Origin: an uncultured Ruegeria sp.
GTDB taxonomy: Bacteria > Pseudomonadota > Alphaproteobacteria > Rhodobacterales > Rhodobacteraceae
Length of the DNA: 64,000 nucleotides
NCBI RefSeq assembly: GCF_947500045.1
Contig: NZ_CANMQQ010000001.1
Span: 1 to 64,000, forward strand
Direction: 5' to 3'
Under the pieces are notes generated by a model. That model was not told the DNA's origin. It saw only the letters and a list, made by a program, of their open reading frames with translations, and made no database searches. Position 1 is the first letter of the stretch, and each line of letters begins with the position of its first letter. The position numbers and the translations under genes are program-made. Shown here in pieces: positions 6,655 to 15,074 of this stretch.

Positions 6655-7794
6655 CTAGTAGAGGTCGCCGTCCGAAGCCTGCAGGATATTGACCACGCCT
6701 TCGTCGATCATCTCTTGCAGAACGCTGAGGCGGTCAAAGTCTTCGGGGCTGTTGTAGTTCTGCACATGTACCATGACGATGCCTTTGACACCGCTGTCAT
6801 CTTGCAGCTTCTTCATGTCTTCGGGGAACATGTGGTAGGCGCCGATGACCTTCACTTTTTCTTCCTCGGACTGACCGCCCCACGGTGCAAACTTGATGTT
6901 CTTGCGGGTGATACCTTCGACAAATAGCAAATCGGCATCCTTGGATGCATTCACCAGCCCTTCTGAATAGTGTCCGTCGCCGCCAAAGACGAGAACACGG
7001 CCGTCGGGTTTGGTCGTAAACCTGTAGGCGTGGGTGTTCTCCAAAAACCCGTGCGCTGTGGGGAAGGCTTCGACCAGAACATTGTCATCTTCGAATATCT
7101 TACGTCCGTTGACGTCAACATGTGGCCAAACCGGCACCCCAACTGCGGTCGCACCGTCGAATTTCTGCACCGTCGACCCTTGTGCCATTTCGTTGCGGTC
7201 TATGCGCCACGCGTCGTTGATGCTGGCCATCATCTCGTCGACACCGGCGGGGCCGTAGACCTTCTTGTCGACGACAGCCAGGTTCGACCCGAATTTGAAC
7301 GGATTTAGAATGAAAGACGGCAACCCAACGGTATGATCTTCGTGCAGGTGGGTCAGGAACATGTACTTGATGTTCGGCACGTTCATGATTGTTGCCAGAT
7401 CCATCGCGTCCTGAGACTGAACCGATTTACCTAGTGCGCGCCACCAGCCTTCTCCAGCGTCAATGAAATAAGGATAGTCGTTTACGATGACCGCCAGAGC
7501 CGGGCCATAACGATAGGGGTTTGGGTTTGGGTCGCCGCTTCCCATGACCAGAACTTTGGACGGCTTGTCGGCAGGCGAACGATCCAGTGGTCCTCGGTTC
7601 TCAAATATCGGCCAGTTTCCGGGCGAACTGAAAGCGGTCTTCATGTTCTTCATCTGCGTGAAAGGCACGTTGAGATGGTTCTGTTCGGTTGTGGCAGCAC
7701 CTGCGGCAAGATTTTCTTCCCAGGTTTGCGCAGTTGCAGTTGCGGCAATGACGCAAGCTGTCGCGAGTGTCGCTGATAAAAGTTTCTTAGGCAT
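6655..7794 (-). CDS. Exported metallo-beta-lactamase-fold hydrolase
   Basis: A 379-residue protein with a signal peptide (about residues 1-23, 'MPKKLLSATLATACV...ATAQT') and an MBL-fold domain. The zinc-binding motif THLHEDH (HxHxDH) is in 'FLTHLHEDHTVGL'; 'FPTAHGF', 'VFGGDGHYSEG' and a late 'VHVQNY' supply likely further metal ligands. Family members cleave lactones, phosphodiesters or sulfate esters; the substrate is not readable here. The start at 7794 is preferred over 7830 because it gives a clean signal peptide after AGGGGG. It is divergent from a TetR gene that probably controls it. Confidence 0.85.
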   Translation of the reverse strand: MPKKLLSATLATACVIAATATAQTWEENLAAGAATTEQNHLNVPFTQMKNMKTAFSSPGNWPIFENRGPLDRSPADKPSKVLVMGSGDPNPNPYRYGPALAVIVNDYPYFIDAGEGWWRALGKSVQSQDAMDLATIMNVPNIKYMFLTHLHEDHTVGLPSFILNPFKFGSNLAVVDKKVYGPAGVDEMMASINDAWRIDRNEMAQGSTVQKFDGATAVGVPVWPHVDVNGRKIFEDDNVLVEAFPTAHGFLENTHAYRFTTKPDGRVLVFGGDGHYSEGLVNASKDADLLFVEGITRKNIKFAPWGGQSEEEKVKVIGAYHMFPEDMKKLQDDSGVKGIVMVHVQNYNSPEDFDRLSVLQEMIDEGVVNILQASDGDLY

Positions 7795-7838
7795 CGTACA
7801 TCCCCCTTGAGGTCTGAAATCCCCATCCATTCGAATAT

Positions 7839-7870
7839 GTATGGAGGGTACCTAATGGTATGCTCCATAC
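7839..7870. promoter_or_regulatory. Candidate TetR operator region
   Basis: GTATGGAG (7839-7846) and CTCCATAC (7863-7870) form a perfect 8-bp inverted repeat with 16 bp between. The direct repeat CCTAAT occurs at 7851 and 7870, within the gap between the MBL gene and tetR. Position and symmetry fit an operator for the TetR protein; the role is inference. Confidence 0.5.
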
Positions 7871-7940
7871 CTAATAGTCTGTAAAGTACTTTTTGGTATG
7901 TATGTCTTGACGGCACGCAATTATGGCTTAAAAACAAGGC

Positions 7941-8513
7941 ATGCGCGACACTCAAAAATCACCACCTCTTCCTCGATATGACCGCGAAAGATGGTTAGAA
8001 ACAGCCCTTAATGTCCTTGCAACTGAGGGGGGTGCGCGGCTGCGAATCGACTCTCTCGTCAAAAACCTTGGCGTCACGAAGGGCAGTTTTTACCACCACT
8101 TCAAAAACCGTGATGAGTTTGTTCGGGCGCTGATCGATTACTGGTCCAAGGAGTTTACGGAATCGGTCATCAACGATGTCAATACGTCCGAGGCTTCACC
8201 TTCAGAGCGCCTGTTGTCGTTAACGCAATATGTCGAGGCTGAAGGGCTTGATCAATTTGATATCGCTTTCCGATCCTGGGCGGCTCAGGACCCCGTCGTG
8301 GCCGAAGCCCTGAGAGAAGTCGATCGCAGACGATATGAGTTTGTGAGGGGAGTCTTTGCGGCTATTGGCTTTGAGGGGGCCGAACTGGAAATGCGGGTCA
8401 GGCTGTTTCTTGTATTCATCAGCGCCCGCCGATCTGTTTACACGCCCCAAAGCGCGTACGATTCAGCAAGTGAAACACTCCTGAGGCATGAGTTCCTCAC
8501 TCAAAAACATTAA
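7941..8513 (+). CDS. TetR-family transcriptional regulator
   Basis: A 190-residue TetR protein. The N-terminal helix-turn-helix is clear: 'LRIDSLVKNLGVTKGSFYHHFKNRDEFVRAL' in pieces (about residues 35-65), with the hallmark GSFYHHF. The C-terminal ligand and dimerisation part is diverged as usual, so the effector is unknown. It is divergent from the MBL-fold hydrolase with an inverted repeat between them, so local repression of that gene is likely. It is the last inserted gene before rplB. The stop is TAA at 8511. Confidence 0.88.
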   Translation: MRDTQKSPPLPRYDRERWLETALNVLATEGGARLRIDSLVKNLGVTKGSFYHHFKNRDEFVRALIDYWSKEFTESVINDVNTSEASPSERLLSLTQYVEAEGLDQFDIAFRSWAAQDPVVAEALREVDRRRYEFVRGVFAAIGFEGAELEMRVRLFLVFISARRSVYTPQSAYDSASETLLRHEFLTQKH

Positions 8514-8605
8514 TTGATATGCAAACAAATAAGAGGCTCGAAAAGTTCTTCTTCGTTCAGTGGGTGAATGGGAGTGAGACGCATACACAATGTTTCTGAT
8601 TCCTA

Positions 8606-8634
8606 TAGACACCCACCCCCAACACGGCTATATG
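8606..8634 (+). promoter_or_regulatory. Probable promoter for the rplB block
   Basis: TAGACA (8606-8611), 17 bp of C-rich spacer and TATATG (8629-8634) lie 145 bp before rplB. The layout and the C-rich spacer resemble the sites before rpsJ and rpmC. After the rplW terminator and several inserted genes, rplB needs a promoter of its own. Confidence 0.55.
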
Positions 8635-8778
8635 CACCCAATCTTACGGCCTCGGATTCGTTCCGGGGCCTATGATATTTGAAACCGGGGACCTTCGGGG
8701 CCCTATACCCTTGGCACCTACGGGGGCCTATCACATAGCGGGGAAATCCCCGCACTTGCTAAACGGAAGACAGAAAGC
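8635..8778 (+). other. Long structured leader of rplB with a threefold repeat
   Basis: The untranslated leader carries GGGGCCTAT three times with small changes: 8665-8673, GGGGCCCTAT at 8697-8706 and GGGGGCCTAT at 8722-8731. Each sits at the 3' side of a GC-rich stem. A perfect hairpin GCGGGG-AAAT-CCCCGC (8738-8753) follows just before the Shine-Dalgarno region. This may be a regulatory leader for a ribosomal-protein operon; no known riboswitch or protein-binding element is recognised. Confidence 0.5.
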
Positions 8779-9621
8779 ATGGCACTCAAGTCGTACAAGC
8801 CGACGACGCCGGGCCAGCGCGGGCTGGTGCTGATCGACCGTTCGGAGCTTTGGAAAGGACGTCCGGTCAAGTCTCTCACTGAGGGTTTGACCAAATCGGG
8901 CGGCCGGAACAACACCGGACGGATCACTTCACGCCGCCGCGGCGGTGGCGCAAAGCGTCTCTACCGGATCGTTGACTTCAAACGGAATAAATTTGATGTC
9001 GCGGCAACCGTCGAACGGATCGAATATGACCCGAACCGGACCGCATTCATCGCACTGGTAAAATACGAAGACGGCGAGCAGGCATATATCCTGGCTCCGC
9101 AGCGTCTGGCTGTTGGTGACAAAGTCGTGGCATCCGCCAAGGCCGACATCAAGCCGGGCAACGCAATGCCGTTCTCGGGCATGCCCATCGGTACCATCGT
9201 CCACAACATCGAGATGAAGCCCGGCAAAGGCGGTCAGATCGCACGTGCGGCCGGTACTTACGCTCAGTTCGTTGGTCGCGATGGCGGCTACGCTCAGATC
9301 CGTCTGAGCTCGGGCGAGCTGCGCATGGTCCGTCAGGAATGCATGGCCACCGTCGGTGCCGTGTCCAACCCCGACAACAGCAACCAGAACCTCGGTAAAG
9401 CCGGTCGTAAACGCCACATGGGCGTGCGTCCGTCAGTTCGTGGTGTTGCAATGAACCCGATCGATCACCCGCACGGTGGTGGTGAAGGTCGTACCTCGGG
9501 TGGCCGTACACCGGTTACTCCATGGGGTAAGGACACCAAGGGTAAGCGTACCCGCAACAAGAACAAAGCGTCCCAGAAGCTGATCATCCGCTCGCGGCAC
9601 GCCAAGAAGAAGGGACGTTAA
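8779..9621 (+). CDS. rplB: 50S ribosomal protein L2
   Basis: A 280-residue L2, close to the usual length, needed for subunit joining and peptidyl-transferase activity. It starts '[17 protein letters not shown]'. The C-terminal '[17 protein letters not shown]' keeps the conserved His of the catalytic-centre loop, and the tail is strongly basic. It opens the second ribosomal block after a 5.1-kb insert that separates it from rplW. rpsS follows after 3 bp. Confidence 0.97.
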   Translation: MALKSYKPTTPGQRGLVLIDRSELWKGRPVKSLTEGLTKSGGRNNTGRITSRRRGGGAKRLYRIVDFKRNKFDVAATVERIEYDPNRTAFIALVKYEDGEQAYILAPQRLAVGDKVVASAKADIKPGNAMPFSGMPIGTIVHNIEMKPGKGGQIARAAGTYAQFVGRDGGYAQIRLSSGELRMVRQECMATVGAVSNPDNSNQNLGKAGRKRHMGVRPSVRGVAMNPIDHPHGGGEGRTSGGRTPVTPWGKDTKGKRTRNKNKASQKLIIRSRHAKKKGR

Positions 9622-9624
9622 TCT

Positions 9625-9903
9625 ATGTCTCGCTCTGTTTGGAAGGGTCCTTTCGTCGATGCTTACGTGCTGAAAAAAGCCGAAGCAGCGCGCGAGTCGG
9701 GCCGCAACGAAGTCATCAAGATTTGGTCGCGTCGTTCCACCATTCTGCCCCAGTTCGTGGGTCTGACCTTTGGTGTGTACAACGGCCATAAGCATATCCC
9801 CGTCAACGTCTCGGAAGACATGATCGGTCAGAAGTTCGGTGAGTATTCGCCAACTCGCACCTATTACGGTCACGCCGCTGACAAAAAAGCGAAACGGAAG
9901 TAA
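9625..9903 (+). CDS. rpsS: 30S ribosomal protein S19
   Basis: A 92-residue S19 from the 30S head, which contacts S13 and bridges to the 50S subunit. '[20 protein letters not shown]' and '[21 protein letters not shown]' and '[14 protein letters not shown]' are the expected conserved stretches. It lies 3 bp after rplB and 3 bp before rplV, in the universal order. Confidence 0.97.
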   Translation: MSRSVWKGPFVDAYVLKKAEAARESGRNEVIKIWSRRSTILPQFVGLTFGVYNGHKHIPVNVSEDMIGQKFGEYSPTRTYYGHAADKKAKRK

Positions 9904-9906
9904 GTC

Positions 9907-10287
9907 ATGGGCAAGGAAAAGAACCCCCGCCGCGTGGCCGAAAACGAAGCAATGGCGAAAACGCGCATGCTCCGTACCAGCCCGCAGAAACTGAACCTGG
10001 TTGCGCAGATGATCCGCGGCAAGAAAGTTGAGAAGGCTCTGACCGACCTGACTTTCTCGAACAAGCGTGTCGCGCAGGACGTCAAGAAGTGCCTGCAATC
10101 TGCAATCGCCAACGCCGAGAACAACCACAACCTGGATGTCGACGAGCTGATCGTCGCCGAAGCCTGGGTTGGCAAGAACCTGGTCATGAAGCGCGGTCGT
10201 CCGCGGGCCCGTGGCCGTTTCGGGAAAATCCTGAAGCCGTTCTCGGAGATCACCATCAAGGTGCGTCAAGTTGAGGAGCAAGCCTAA
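9907..10287 (+). CDS. rplV: 50S ribosomal protein L22
   Basis: A 126-residue L22. It spans from the 50S surface to the exit tunnel through a beta hairpin, seen near residues 86-105 ('[16 protein letters not shown]'), where macrolide-resistance changes arise in other bacteria; no odd residue stands out here. The N-terminus carries a short basic extension ('[18 protein letters not shown]') common in alphaproteobacteria. Its last base is shared with the start of rpsC (TAATG). Confidence 0.96.
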   Translation: MGKEKNPRRVAENEAMAKTRMLRTSPQKLNLVAQMIRGKKVEKALTDLTFSNKRVAQDVKKCLQSAIANAENNHNLDVDELIVAEAWVGKNLVMKRGRPRARGRFGKILKPFSEITIKVRQVEEQA

Positions 10288-10997
10288 TGGGACATAAAGT
10301 CAATCCGATCGGCATGCGCCTTCAGGTCAACCGCACCTGGGACAGCCGCTGGTATGCAGATACCAAGGACTACGGCGATCTTCTGCTGGAAGATCTGAAA
10401 ATCCGTGAGTTCATCAACAAAGAGTGCAAGCAAGCCGGCATCGCCCGTGTGATCATCGAACGTCCGCACAAGAAGTGCCGCGTTACGATCCACACAGCAC
10501 GTCCGGGTGTCATCATCGGTAAGAAAGGCGCGGACATCGAAGTTCTGCGCAAGAAAATCGCTCTGATGACCGACAGCGAACTGCACCTGAACATCGTCGA
10601 AGTGCGCAAGCCCGAGCTTGACGCACAGCTGGTTGCCGAGTCCATCGCTCAGCAGCTGGAGCGCCGGGTTTCGTTCCGTCGCGCGATGAAGCGTTCGGTT
10701 CAGAACGCCATGCGCATGGGCTCTCTGGGTATCCGGGTGAACGTCGCTGGCCGTCTGGGCGGCGCCGAAATCGCACGGACCGAGTGGTACCGCGAAGGCC
10801 GCGTGCCTCTGCACACCCTGCGTGCCGACATCGATTACGCACAAGCCGAAGCGATGACTCCTTACGGGATCATCGGGATCAAGGTCTGGATCTTCAAAGG
10901 TGAGATCATGGAGCACGATCCGCAGGCACGTGACCGTAAAGCACAGGAACTCCAGGACGGCCCTGCACCTCGTGGTGCTGGTGGCGGTCGTCGCTAA
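10287..10997 (+). CDS. rpsC: 30S ribosomal protein S3
   Basis: A 236-residue S3, which forms part of the mRNA entry channel and helicase site. The KH domain is visible as '[16 protein letters not shown]' (about residues 71-86), and the C-terminal domain as '[20 protein letters not shown]'. The basic tail ends 'RGAGGGRR'. It overlaps rplV by one base and is followed by rplP after 12 bp with a good AAGGAGG site. Confidence 0.97.
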   Translation: MGHKVNPIGMRLQVNRTWDSRWYADTKDYGDLLLEDLKIREFINKECKQAGIARVIIERPHKKCRVTIHTARPGVIIGKKGADIEVLRKKIALMTDSELHLNIVEVRKPELDAQLVAESIAQQLERRVSFRRAMKRSVQNAMRMGSLGIRVNVAGRLGGAEIARTEWYREGRVPLHTLRADIDYAQAEAMTPYGIIGIKVWIFKGEIMEHDPQARDRKAQELQDGPAPRGAGGGRR

Positions 10998-11009
10998 GGA
11001 GGGAAAGAT

Positions 11010-11423
11010 ATGCTTCAACCAAAGCGTACTAAATTTCGCAAGATGCACAAAGGCCGGATCAAGGGCGAAGCCAAAGGCGGCTCTGATCTGAACTTTGGCA
11101 CCTATGGCCTGAAAGCTCTTGAGCCTGAGCGTGTAACTGCACGCCAGATCGAAGCTGCACGTCGTGCCATGACGCGTCACATGAAGCGTCAGGGCCGCGT
11201 CTGGATCCGCATCTTCCCCGACACTCCGGTCACTGCAAAGCCGATCGAAGTTCGTATGGGTAAAGGTAAAGGTTCCGTCGATCGTTGGGCCTGCAAGGTC
11301 AAGCCTGGCCGCGTGATGTTCGAGATCGACGGCGTCAATGACGACATCGCCCGCGAGGCCCTGCGCCTGGCCGCGATGAAGCTGCCGATCAAGTCCCGCG
11401 TCGTGGTTCGCGAAGACTGGTAA
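11010..11423 (+). CDS. rplP: 50S ribosomal protein L16
   Basis: A 137-residue L16 at the base of the A site. '[19 protein letters not shown]' and '[24 protein letters not shown]' (in pieces) and the ending '[13 protein letters not shown]' are typical. It closes the second ribosomal block: an intrinsic terminator follows 33 bp later and rpmC resumes only at 14185, after a 2.7-kb insert. Confidence 0.97.
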   Translation: MLQPKRTKFRKMHKGRIKGEAKGGSDLNFGTYGLKALEPERVTARQIEAARRAMTRHMKRQGRVWIRIFPDTPVTAKPIEVRMGKGKGSVDRWACKVKPGRVMFEIDGVNDDIAREALRLAAMKLPIKSRVVVREDW

Positions 11424-11456
11424 GCGACCCGGGGCAACCCCGTTCGTGACAAGATT

Positions 11457-11488
11457 AACCCCCGTCGGGACACCGGCGGGGGTTTTCT
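11457..11488 (+). terminator. Intrinsic terminator after rplP
   Basis: AACCCCCG (11457-11464) pairs with CGGGGGTT (11476-11483), followed by TTTCTT. This is the second internal terminator that splits the S10/spc cluster. A smaller GGGG-CAA-CCCC hairpin lies just before it (about 11431-11441). Confidence 0.88.
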
Positions 11489-11587
11489 TATGCGTCAGCC
11501 TAATGTGACCCGTCCCATCGTTTCGTGAAAAAAGTCGACGTTTGTCCATGGCCCCCATAGGCTGCCAATTGTGAATGGGAGGGTCTT

Positions 11588-12136
11588 ATGTTTCAGCTGC
11601 GCAAGAAGGTGTTCATCAAAGAGGTCATAACCACCGACCAACTGGGGCAACCATGTGCTCCGGTTTGCCGGGTCGCAGCTTTGGCAGTCATACAGAACCC
11701 ACTCGCAGGTAAATTTTCGGAAGACTTGTCCGAGCTGTTTGAAATAGGTGGTGCGCTCGGCGCAGACCTCGCGGCCGAGGCTGTTTCTCAACTTGACGGT
11801 GCTCCGATTTCATACGGTAAAGCAGCGATTGTTGGCTTAAATGGCGATCTGGAACAAGGCGGCGCACTGATCCACCCGAAACTTGGCGCTCCTATGCGCG
11901 CTACAGCGGGTGGGGGCGAAGCGGTCATCCCGTCCAATGCCAAACTTGGGGCACCGGGATGTGCGATCGATCTGCCGCTTGGGCACAAGGACAACCCATG
12001 GTCCTTTGACCATTTCGATACCATGACTTTGAATATTCCGGATGCGCCGAAACCGGACGAGATTGTTATGTGTCTGGCCTACGCAGATGGCGGACGCCCG
12101 ATCCCGCGCTGCGGTTCAGGGCCGGTCAAAAACTGA
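11588..12136 (+). CDS. Amino acid synthesis family (DUF1185-like) protein
   Basis: A 182-residue protein that resembles the 'amino acid synthesis' family (formerly DUF1185), of unproven function. Visible features are 'PVCRVAALAVIQNPLAGKF', 'GGALGADLAAEAVSQL', 'YGKAAIVGLNGDLEQG' and 'HPKLGAPMRATAGGG', a Gly-rich cytosolic alpha/beta layout without signal peptide. GGGAGG precedes the start. Members are often beside catabolic enzymes; here it is followed by an oxygenase-like gene 49 bp later on the same strand. The family call rests on remembered patterns and is moderately sure. Confidence 0.7.
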   Translation: MFQLRKKVFIKEVITTDQLGQPCAPVCRVAALAVIQNPLAGKFSEDLSELFEIGGALGADLAAEAVSQLDGAPISYGKAAIVGLNGDLEQGGALIHPKLGAPMRATAGGGEAVIPSNAKLGAPGCAIDLPLGHKDNPWSFDHFDTMTLNIPDAPKPDEIVMCLAYADGGRPIPRCGSGPVKN

Positions 12137-12185
12137 AGGCTGGCTGGGGCTGGTCTTGGATCAGGGCTTGGGCTATGCCCGACCC

Positions 12186-12806
12186 ATGGCACAGATTGAA
12201 TCACTCTTCGTCACCCGTCTTTATCGCGCAGCCTTGTCCGAGTTCGATCCCAAGATCGACCCGGAAGAGTTGGAAAGCTCCTGCCTTGTCATCGCCGAGG
12301 ATGATGAAGCCGGGCAGGAGTGGTGCGAAGAAAACGGCTATCCCGGGTACACCAGCTATGCCTCGCTGACAGATTTGCCCTGGCGGTTTCCGATCTTCGC
12401 TGATCTGGTCGCGGCACTGGATCTGCATGTCGCGGCGTTTGCCAAGGATCTGGAATTCGATCTGGGCGAAGGTGAGCTAAAGCTTGAAGACCTGTGGATC
12501 AACATCCTGCCCGAGGGCGGGATGCATTCCAGCCACCTGCACCCGCACAGCGTCATTTCAGGAACGACTTATGTGGCCATGCCCGAAGGGGCGAGTGCCC
12601 TTAAGCTGGAAGACCCCCGCTCCGGCCGCATGATGGCCGCACCGACGCGCCTAAAGGGCGGGCGGCGCGATTTGCAGCCGTTCATCTATATGAAGCCTAA
12701 GGTGGGTGACGTCCTGCTGTGGGAAAGCTGGCTGCGCCATGAGGTGCCGATGAACATGGCCGAGGACGAGCGGATCAGCGTCAGCTTCAACTACCGGTGG
12801 GACTAG
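12186..12806 (+). CDS. Putative 2-oxoglutarate/Fe(II) oxygenase (TIGR02466-like)
   Basis: A 206-residue protein of the TIGR02466 type, predicted Fe(II)/2-oxoglutarate oxygenase. The iron-binding region is probably 'GGMHSSHLHPHSVISGTTYV' (about residues 117-136) with the distal His in 'WLRHEVPMN' and the oxoglutarate-binding Arg in 'DERISVSFNYRW'. The start at 12186 (MAQIES) is chosen because the family begins close to such a stretch ('SLFVTRLYRA'); an upstream in-frame ATG at 12042 would overlap the previous gene by 95 bp. The substrate is unknown. Confidence 0.72.
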   Translation: MAQIESLFVTRLYRAALSEFDPKIDPEELESSCLVIAEDDEAGQEWCEENGYPGYTSYASLTDLPWRFPIFADLVAALDLHVAAFAKDLEFDLGEGELKLEDLWINILPEGGMHSSHLHPHSVISGTTYVAMPEGASALKLEDPRSGRMMAAPTRLKGGRRDLQPFIYMKPKVGDVLLWESWLRHEVPMNMAEDERISVSFNYRWD

Positions 12807-13012
12807 CAAACTGTCGCCGAAGGCATTCACTTTTCAACCTAATTTAGGAATATGTCTTGCAATATAGCCCGACATGACCCATGTGAGGCGCGCTAACGTT
12901 TTTCTTTTTCGACCACTGTCTCCCGTTCTTCGGCGTTCAGTCTCTCGATCCAGACCGACTACGCCGCGCTGTCGCAATTCCGCGGACAGCAACTTACTAG
13001 GAGACTACGGAT

Positions 13013-13219
13013 ATGGCCAATGGCACCGTAAAATGGTTCAACACAACTAAAGGTTTTGGCTTCATCGCACCGGAGACCGGTGGCAAAGACGTGTTTGTAC
13101 ACATCTCTGCTGTCGAGCGCTCGGGTCTGACCGGCCTGGCCGACGACCAGAAAGTAACATTCGACATCGAACCCGGCCGTGACGGTCGCGAGTCGGCTGT
13201 GAACATCGCTCTGGCGTAA
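13013..13219 (+). CDS. Cold-shock protein (CspA family)
   Basis: A 68-residue single CSD RNA-binding protein. RNP1 'KGFGFIAP' and RNP2 'DVFVHISAV' are intact. Such proteins melt RNA structure and act as chaperones or antiterminators. The gene has AGGAG before its ATG, a 5' gap of 206 bp that could hold a long regulated leader as in other csp genes, and its own terminator at 13245. It is thus a self-contained unit inside the rplP-rpmC gap. Confidence 0.95.
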   Translation: MANGTVKWFNTTKGFGFIAPETGGKDVFVHISAVERSGLTGLADDQKVTFDIEPGRDGRESAVNIALA

Positions 13220-13244
13220 GTCACTCAGACTTAGACAGTTGAAG

Positions 13245-13283
13245 ACGCGGTCTCGTGCAAACGAGGCCGCGTTTTGCGTTTTT
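13245..13283 (+). terminator. Intrinsic terminator of the cold-shock gene
   Basis: ACGCGGTCTCGT (13245-13256), loop GCAA and ACGAGGCCGCGT (13261-13272) pair over 12 bp with one G-T pair, followed by TTTTGCGTTTTT. Confidence 0.92.
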
Positions 13284-13458
13284 CTGCGGTAGGTTTAGAT
13301 GTGAGCAGATTAGTGCCAGATTTTAGCATTAATTTAGCTGCCTCTGTTGTATCGGCGCTGATCGTTATCAAATCTGCAACTAGATCGATGATAGAGCAAT
13401 GAGGCTTGCGAAGAACAAAAGTACTGACCATATTAGTTGTGTGTTGAGGAAATAACTG

Positions 13459-13644
13459 ATGGCAACGGCAGCAAAGAAGACGACGGTCAAAGGCGGCTAT
13501 ATCGTCCGGGACGCAAAAACAGGACGTTTTACGGAAGTGAAATCTTCGTCGGGTGTCAAGAAACCCGGCTTCAAATCTGTATCTGCTGTCAAGGAGGCTT
13601 CGAAAAAACGTCATTCTGCGTTGAAGCGCTTGGCCGATAGGTAA
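13459..13644 (+). CDS. Antitoxin of a Doc-type toxin-antitoxin pair
   Basis: A 61-residue, very basic protein: 'MATAAKKTTVKGGYIVRDAKTG' leads a short beta-like part, and the C-terminus 'KEASKKRHSALKRLADR' would be the toxin-masking helix. GAGGAA precedes the ATG. It lies 19 bp before a Doc/Fic toxin gene on the same strand, and small-basic-protein-then-Doc is a common type II arrangement. The role rests mainly on context. Such antitoxins usually repress their own promoter. Confidence 0.72.
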   Translation: MATAAKKTTVKGGYIVRDAKTGRFTEVKSSSGVKKPGFKSVSAVKEASKKRHSALKRLADR

Positions 13645-13663
13645 GAAGCACTACACAGTAACT

Positions 13664-14020
13664 TTGGCTGACGCGATTGCTGCGCATGATGAGGCTTTGA
13701 CTTTTGGCGGTCGCGACGGTGTGGCGAGCCTTGATCTCGTAGAGTCTGCGTTGGGCCGCCCATATTCCGGATATCATCGTTCTATTTCCCGCAAGGCAGC
13801 GGCACTATTGCAAAGCATGATCGGCAACCATGGTTTTGTTGACGGCAACAAAAGAACCGCTTGGTTGGTTGTTGAGATTCTTATCGAAAGAAGTGGTTAT
13901 TGCCTAGAAATAGACGATGACGAACCCATCGACGATTTGGTCGTTGCCGTTGCCGCCGGTGAATTGGGTTTTGTTGATCTTCATGCTTGGTTTAAGGGGC
14001 GATTGAAGAGGGTTTCGTAA
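13664..14020 (+). CDS. Doc-type (Fic-fold) toxin
   Basis: A 118-residue Doc-like protein. The catalytic motif HGFVDGNKRTA (residues 56-66) matches the Doc pattern HxFxDxNKR, where Doc kinases phosphorylate the translation factor EF-Tu; AMP-transferring Fic proteins have HPFxxGNGR instead. No ATG or GTG is in frame upstream before a stop at 13622, so the start is the TTG at 13664 or a nearby non-standard codon; translation may be coupled to the antitoxin. The gene sits between ribosomal blocks, just before the rpmC promoter. Confidence 0.82.
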   Translation: MADAIAAHDEALTFGGRDGVASLDLVESALGRPYSGYHRSISRKAAALLQSMIGNHGFVDGNKRTAWLVVEILIERSGYCLEIDDDEPIDDLVVAVAAGELGFVDLHAWFKGRLKRVS

Positions 14021-14038
14021 GCCCTCAGAATCTTTCCC

Positions 14039-14067
14039 TTGCCACCCACCTCCTAACCCCCTATAGA
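14039..14067 (+). promoter_or_regulatory. Probable promoter of the rpmC (spc) block
   Basis: TTGCCA (14039-14044), a C-rich 17-bp spacer and TATAGA (14062-14067) form a good sigma-70-like promoter about 120 bp before rpmC. The preceding bases CCC and the spacer composition match the rpsJ promoter at 1477. A CCCCCGGCTGAGTCGGGGG-like stem (about 14082-14100) lies in the transcribed leader. Confidence 0.65.
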
Positions 14068-14184
14068 GCGGCATCTTGCGGTCCCCCGGCTGAGTCGGGG
14101 GATTCGTATGTCTATCATTCATCCACCAGGTCAAAGGTGACCCGTATACGGGGCCTTCTGGTGTTTTGAGCAAAGGAAAAGGCG

Positions 14185-14391
14185 ATGAACGCCCAAGAAC
14201 TGCGTGACAAGACCCCCGACCAGCTCCGCGAGGAACTGGCCAACCTGAAGAAAGAAAGCTTTAACCTGCGCTTTCAACAGGCAACCGGTCAGCTGGAAAG
14301 CACCGCCGGCATCAAAGCGGCCCGCCGCAATGCTGCCCGCGTCAAAACCATTCTGAACGAAAAGGCCGCTGCTGCGGCATCGGAGGAGTAA
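14185..14391 (+). CDS. rpmC: 50S ribosomal protein L29
   Basis: A 68-residue L29, two long helices at the tunnel exit next to L23. '[26 protein letters not shown]' (in pieces) and '[21 protein letters not shown]' are typical. AAAGGA lies before the ATG. It restarts the ribosomal cluster after the rplP-rpmC insert and is followed by rpsQ after 4 bp. Confidence 0.96.
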   Translation: MNAQELRDKTPDQLREELANLKKESFNLRFQQATGQLESTAGIKAARRNAARVKTILNEKAAAAASEE

Positions 14392-14395
14392 TCCT

Positions 14396-14626
14396 ATGCC
14401 CAAGCGTATCCTGTCCGGCACCGTAACCAGCGATGCCAACGCACAAACCGTAACCGTTTCCGTCGAGCGTCGCTTTACGCATCCGGTTCTGAAGAAAACC
14501 ATCCGTAAGTCCAAGAAATACCGGGCTCACGATGAGAAGAACACCTTCAAGGTAGGTGACAGCGTCCGCATCATCGAATGCGCACCAAAGTCGAAAACCA
14601 AACGCTGGGAGGTTCTGGAGGCATAA
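14396..14626 (+). CDS. rpsQ: 30S ribosomal protein S17
   Basis: A 76-residue S17, an early-assembling OB-fold protein at the base of the 30S body. '[21 protein letters not shown]', '[22 protein letters not shown]' and '[15 protein letters not shown]' (in pieces) are typical. The gap of 77 bp to rplN is larger than elsewhere in the block but shows no terminator. Confidence 0.96.
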   Translation: MPKRILSGTVTSDANAQTVTVSVERRFTHPVLKKTIRKSKKYRAHDEKNTFKVGDSVRIIECAPKSKTKRWEVLEA

Positions 14627-14703
14627 GCCTACAGAACTTTTCCAATTTGTCGAAACCCTGGGGGATTTAACTAGACCAGCCCTCACAGGTCGGGAGAAAC
14701 CAC

Positions 14704-15072
14704 ATGATCCAGATGCAGACCAATCTGGATGTCGCTGACAACTCCGGCGCACGCCGAGTTCAGTGCATCAAGGTCCTGGGTGGTTCCAAGCGTAAATACG
14801 CCTCCGTCGGCGACATCATTGTCGTCTCGGTGAAGGAAGCCATCCCGCGCGGCCGCGTAAAGAAAGGTGACGTCCGTAAGGCCGTCGTCGTACGCACCGC
14901 CAAAGAAGTCCGTCGCGAAGACGGCACCGCGATCCGCTTTGATCGCAACGCCGCCGTCATCCTGAACAACAACAACGAGCCCGTAGGTACACGTATCTTT
15001 GGCCCCGTTGTTCGTGAACTGCGTGGCAAGAACTTCATGAAAATCATCTCGCTTGCTCCGGAGGTGCTGTAA
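14704..15072 (+). CDS. rplN: 50S ribosomal protein L14
   Basis: A 122-residue L14, the usual length, part of intersubunit bridges with 16S rRNA. '[20 protein letters not shown]' at the start, '[17 protein letters not shown]' and the ending '[20 protein letters not shown]'-like stretch (here VRELRG...) are typical. It is followed by rplX after 2 bp. Confidence 0.97.
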   Translation: MIQMQTNLDVADNSGARRVQCIKVLGGSKRKYASVGDIIVVSVKEAIPRGRVKKGDVRKAVVVRTAKEVRREDGTAIRFDRNAAVILNNNNEPVGTRIFGPVVRELRGKNFMKIISLAPEVL

Positions 15073-15074
15073 TC

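Noticed and set aside
8514..8778. A fourth rplW-tail copy expected before rplB
   Set aside because: No match to the rplW end or its flank was found here; only GGGGCC-type stems are similar, which is not enough.
13231..13614. 127-codon open frame on the minus strand
   Set aside because: Antisense to the antitoxin gene and across the cold-shock terminator; no recognisable pattern.
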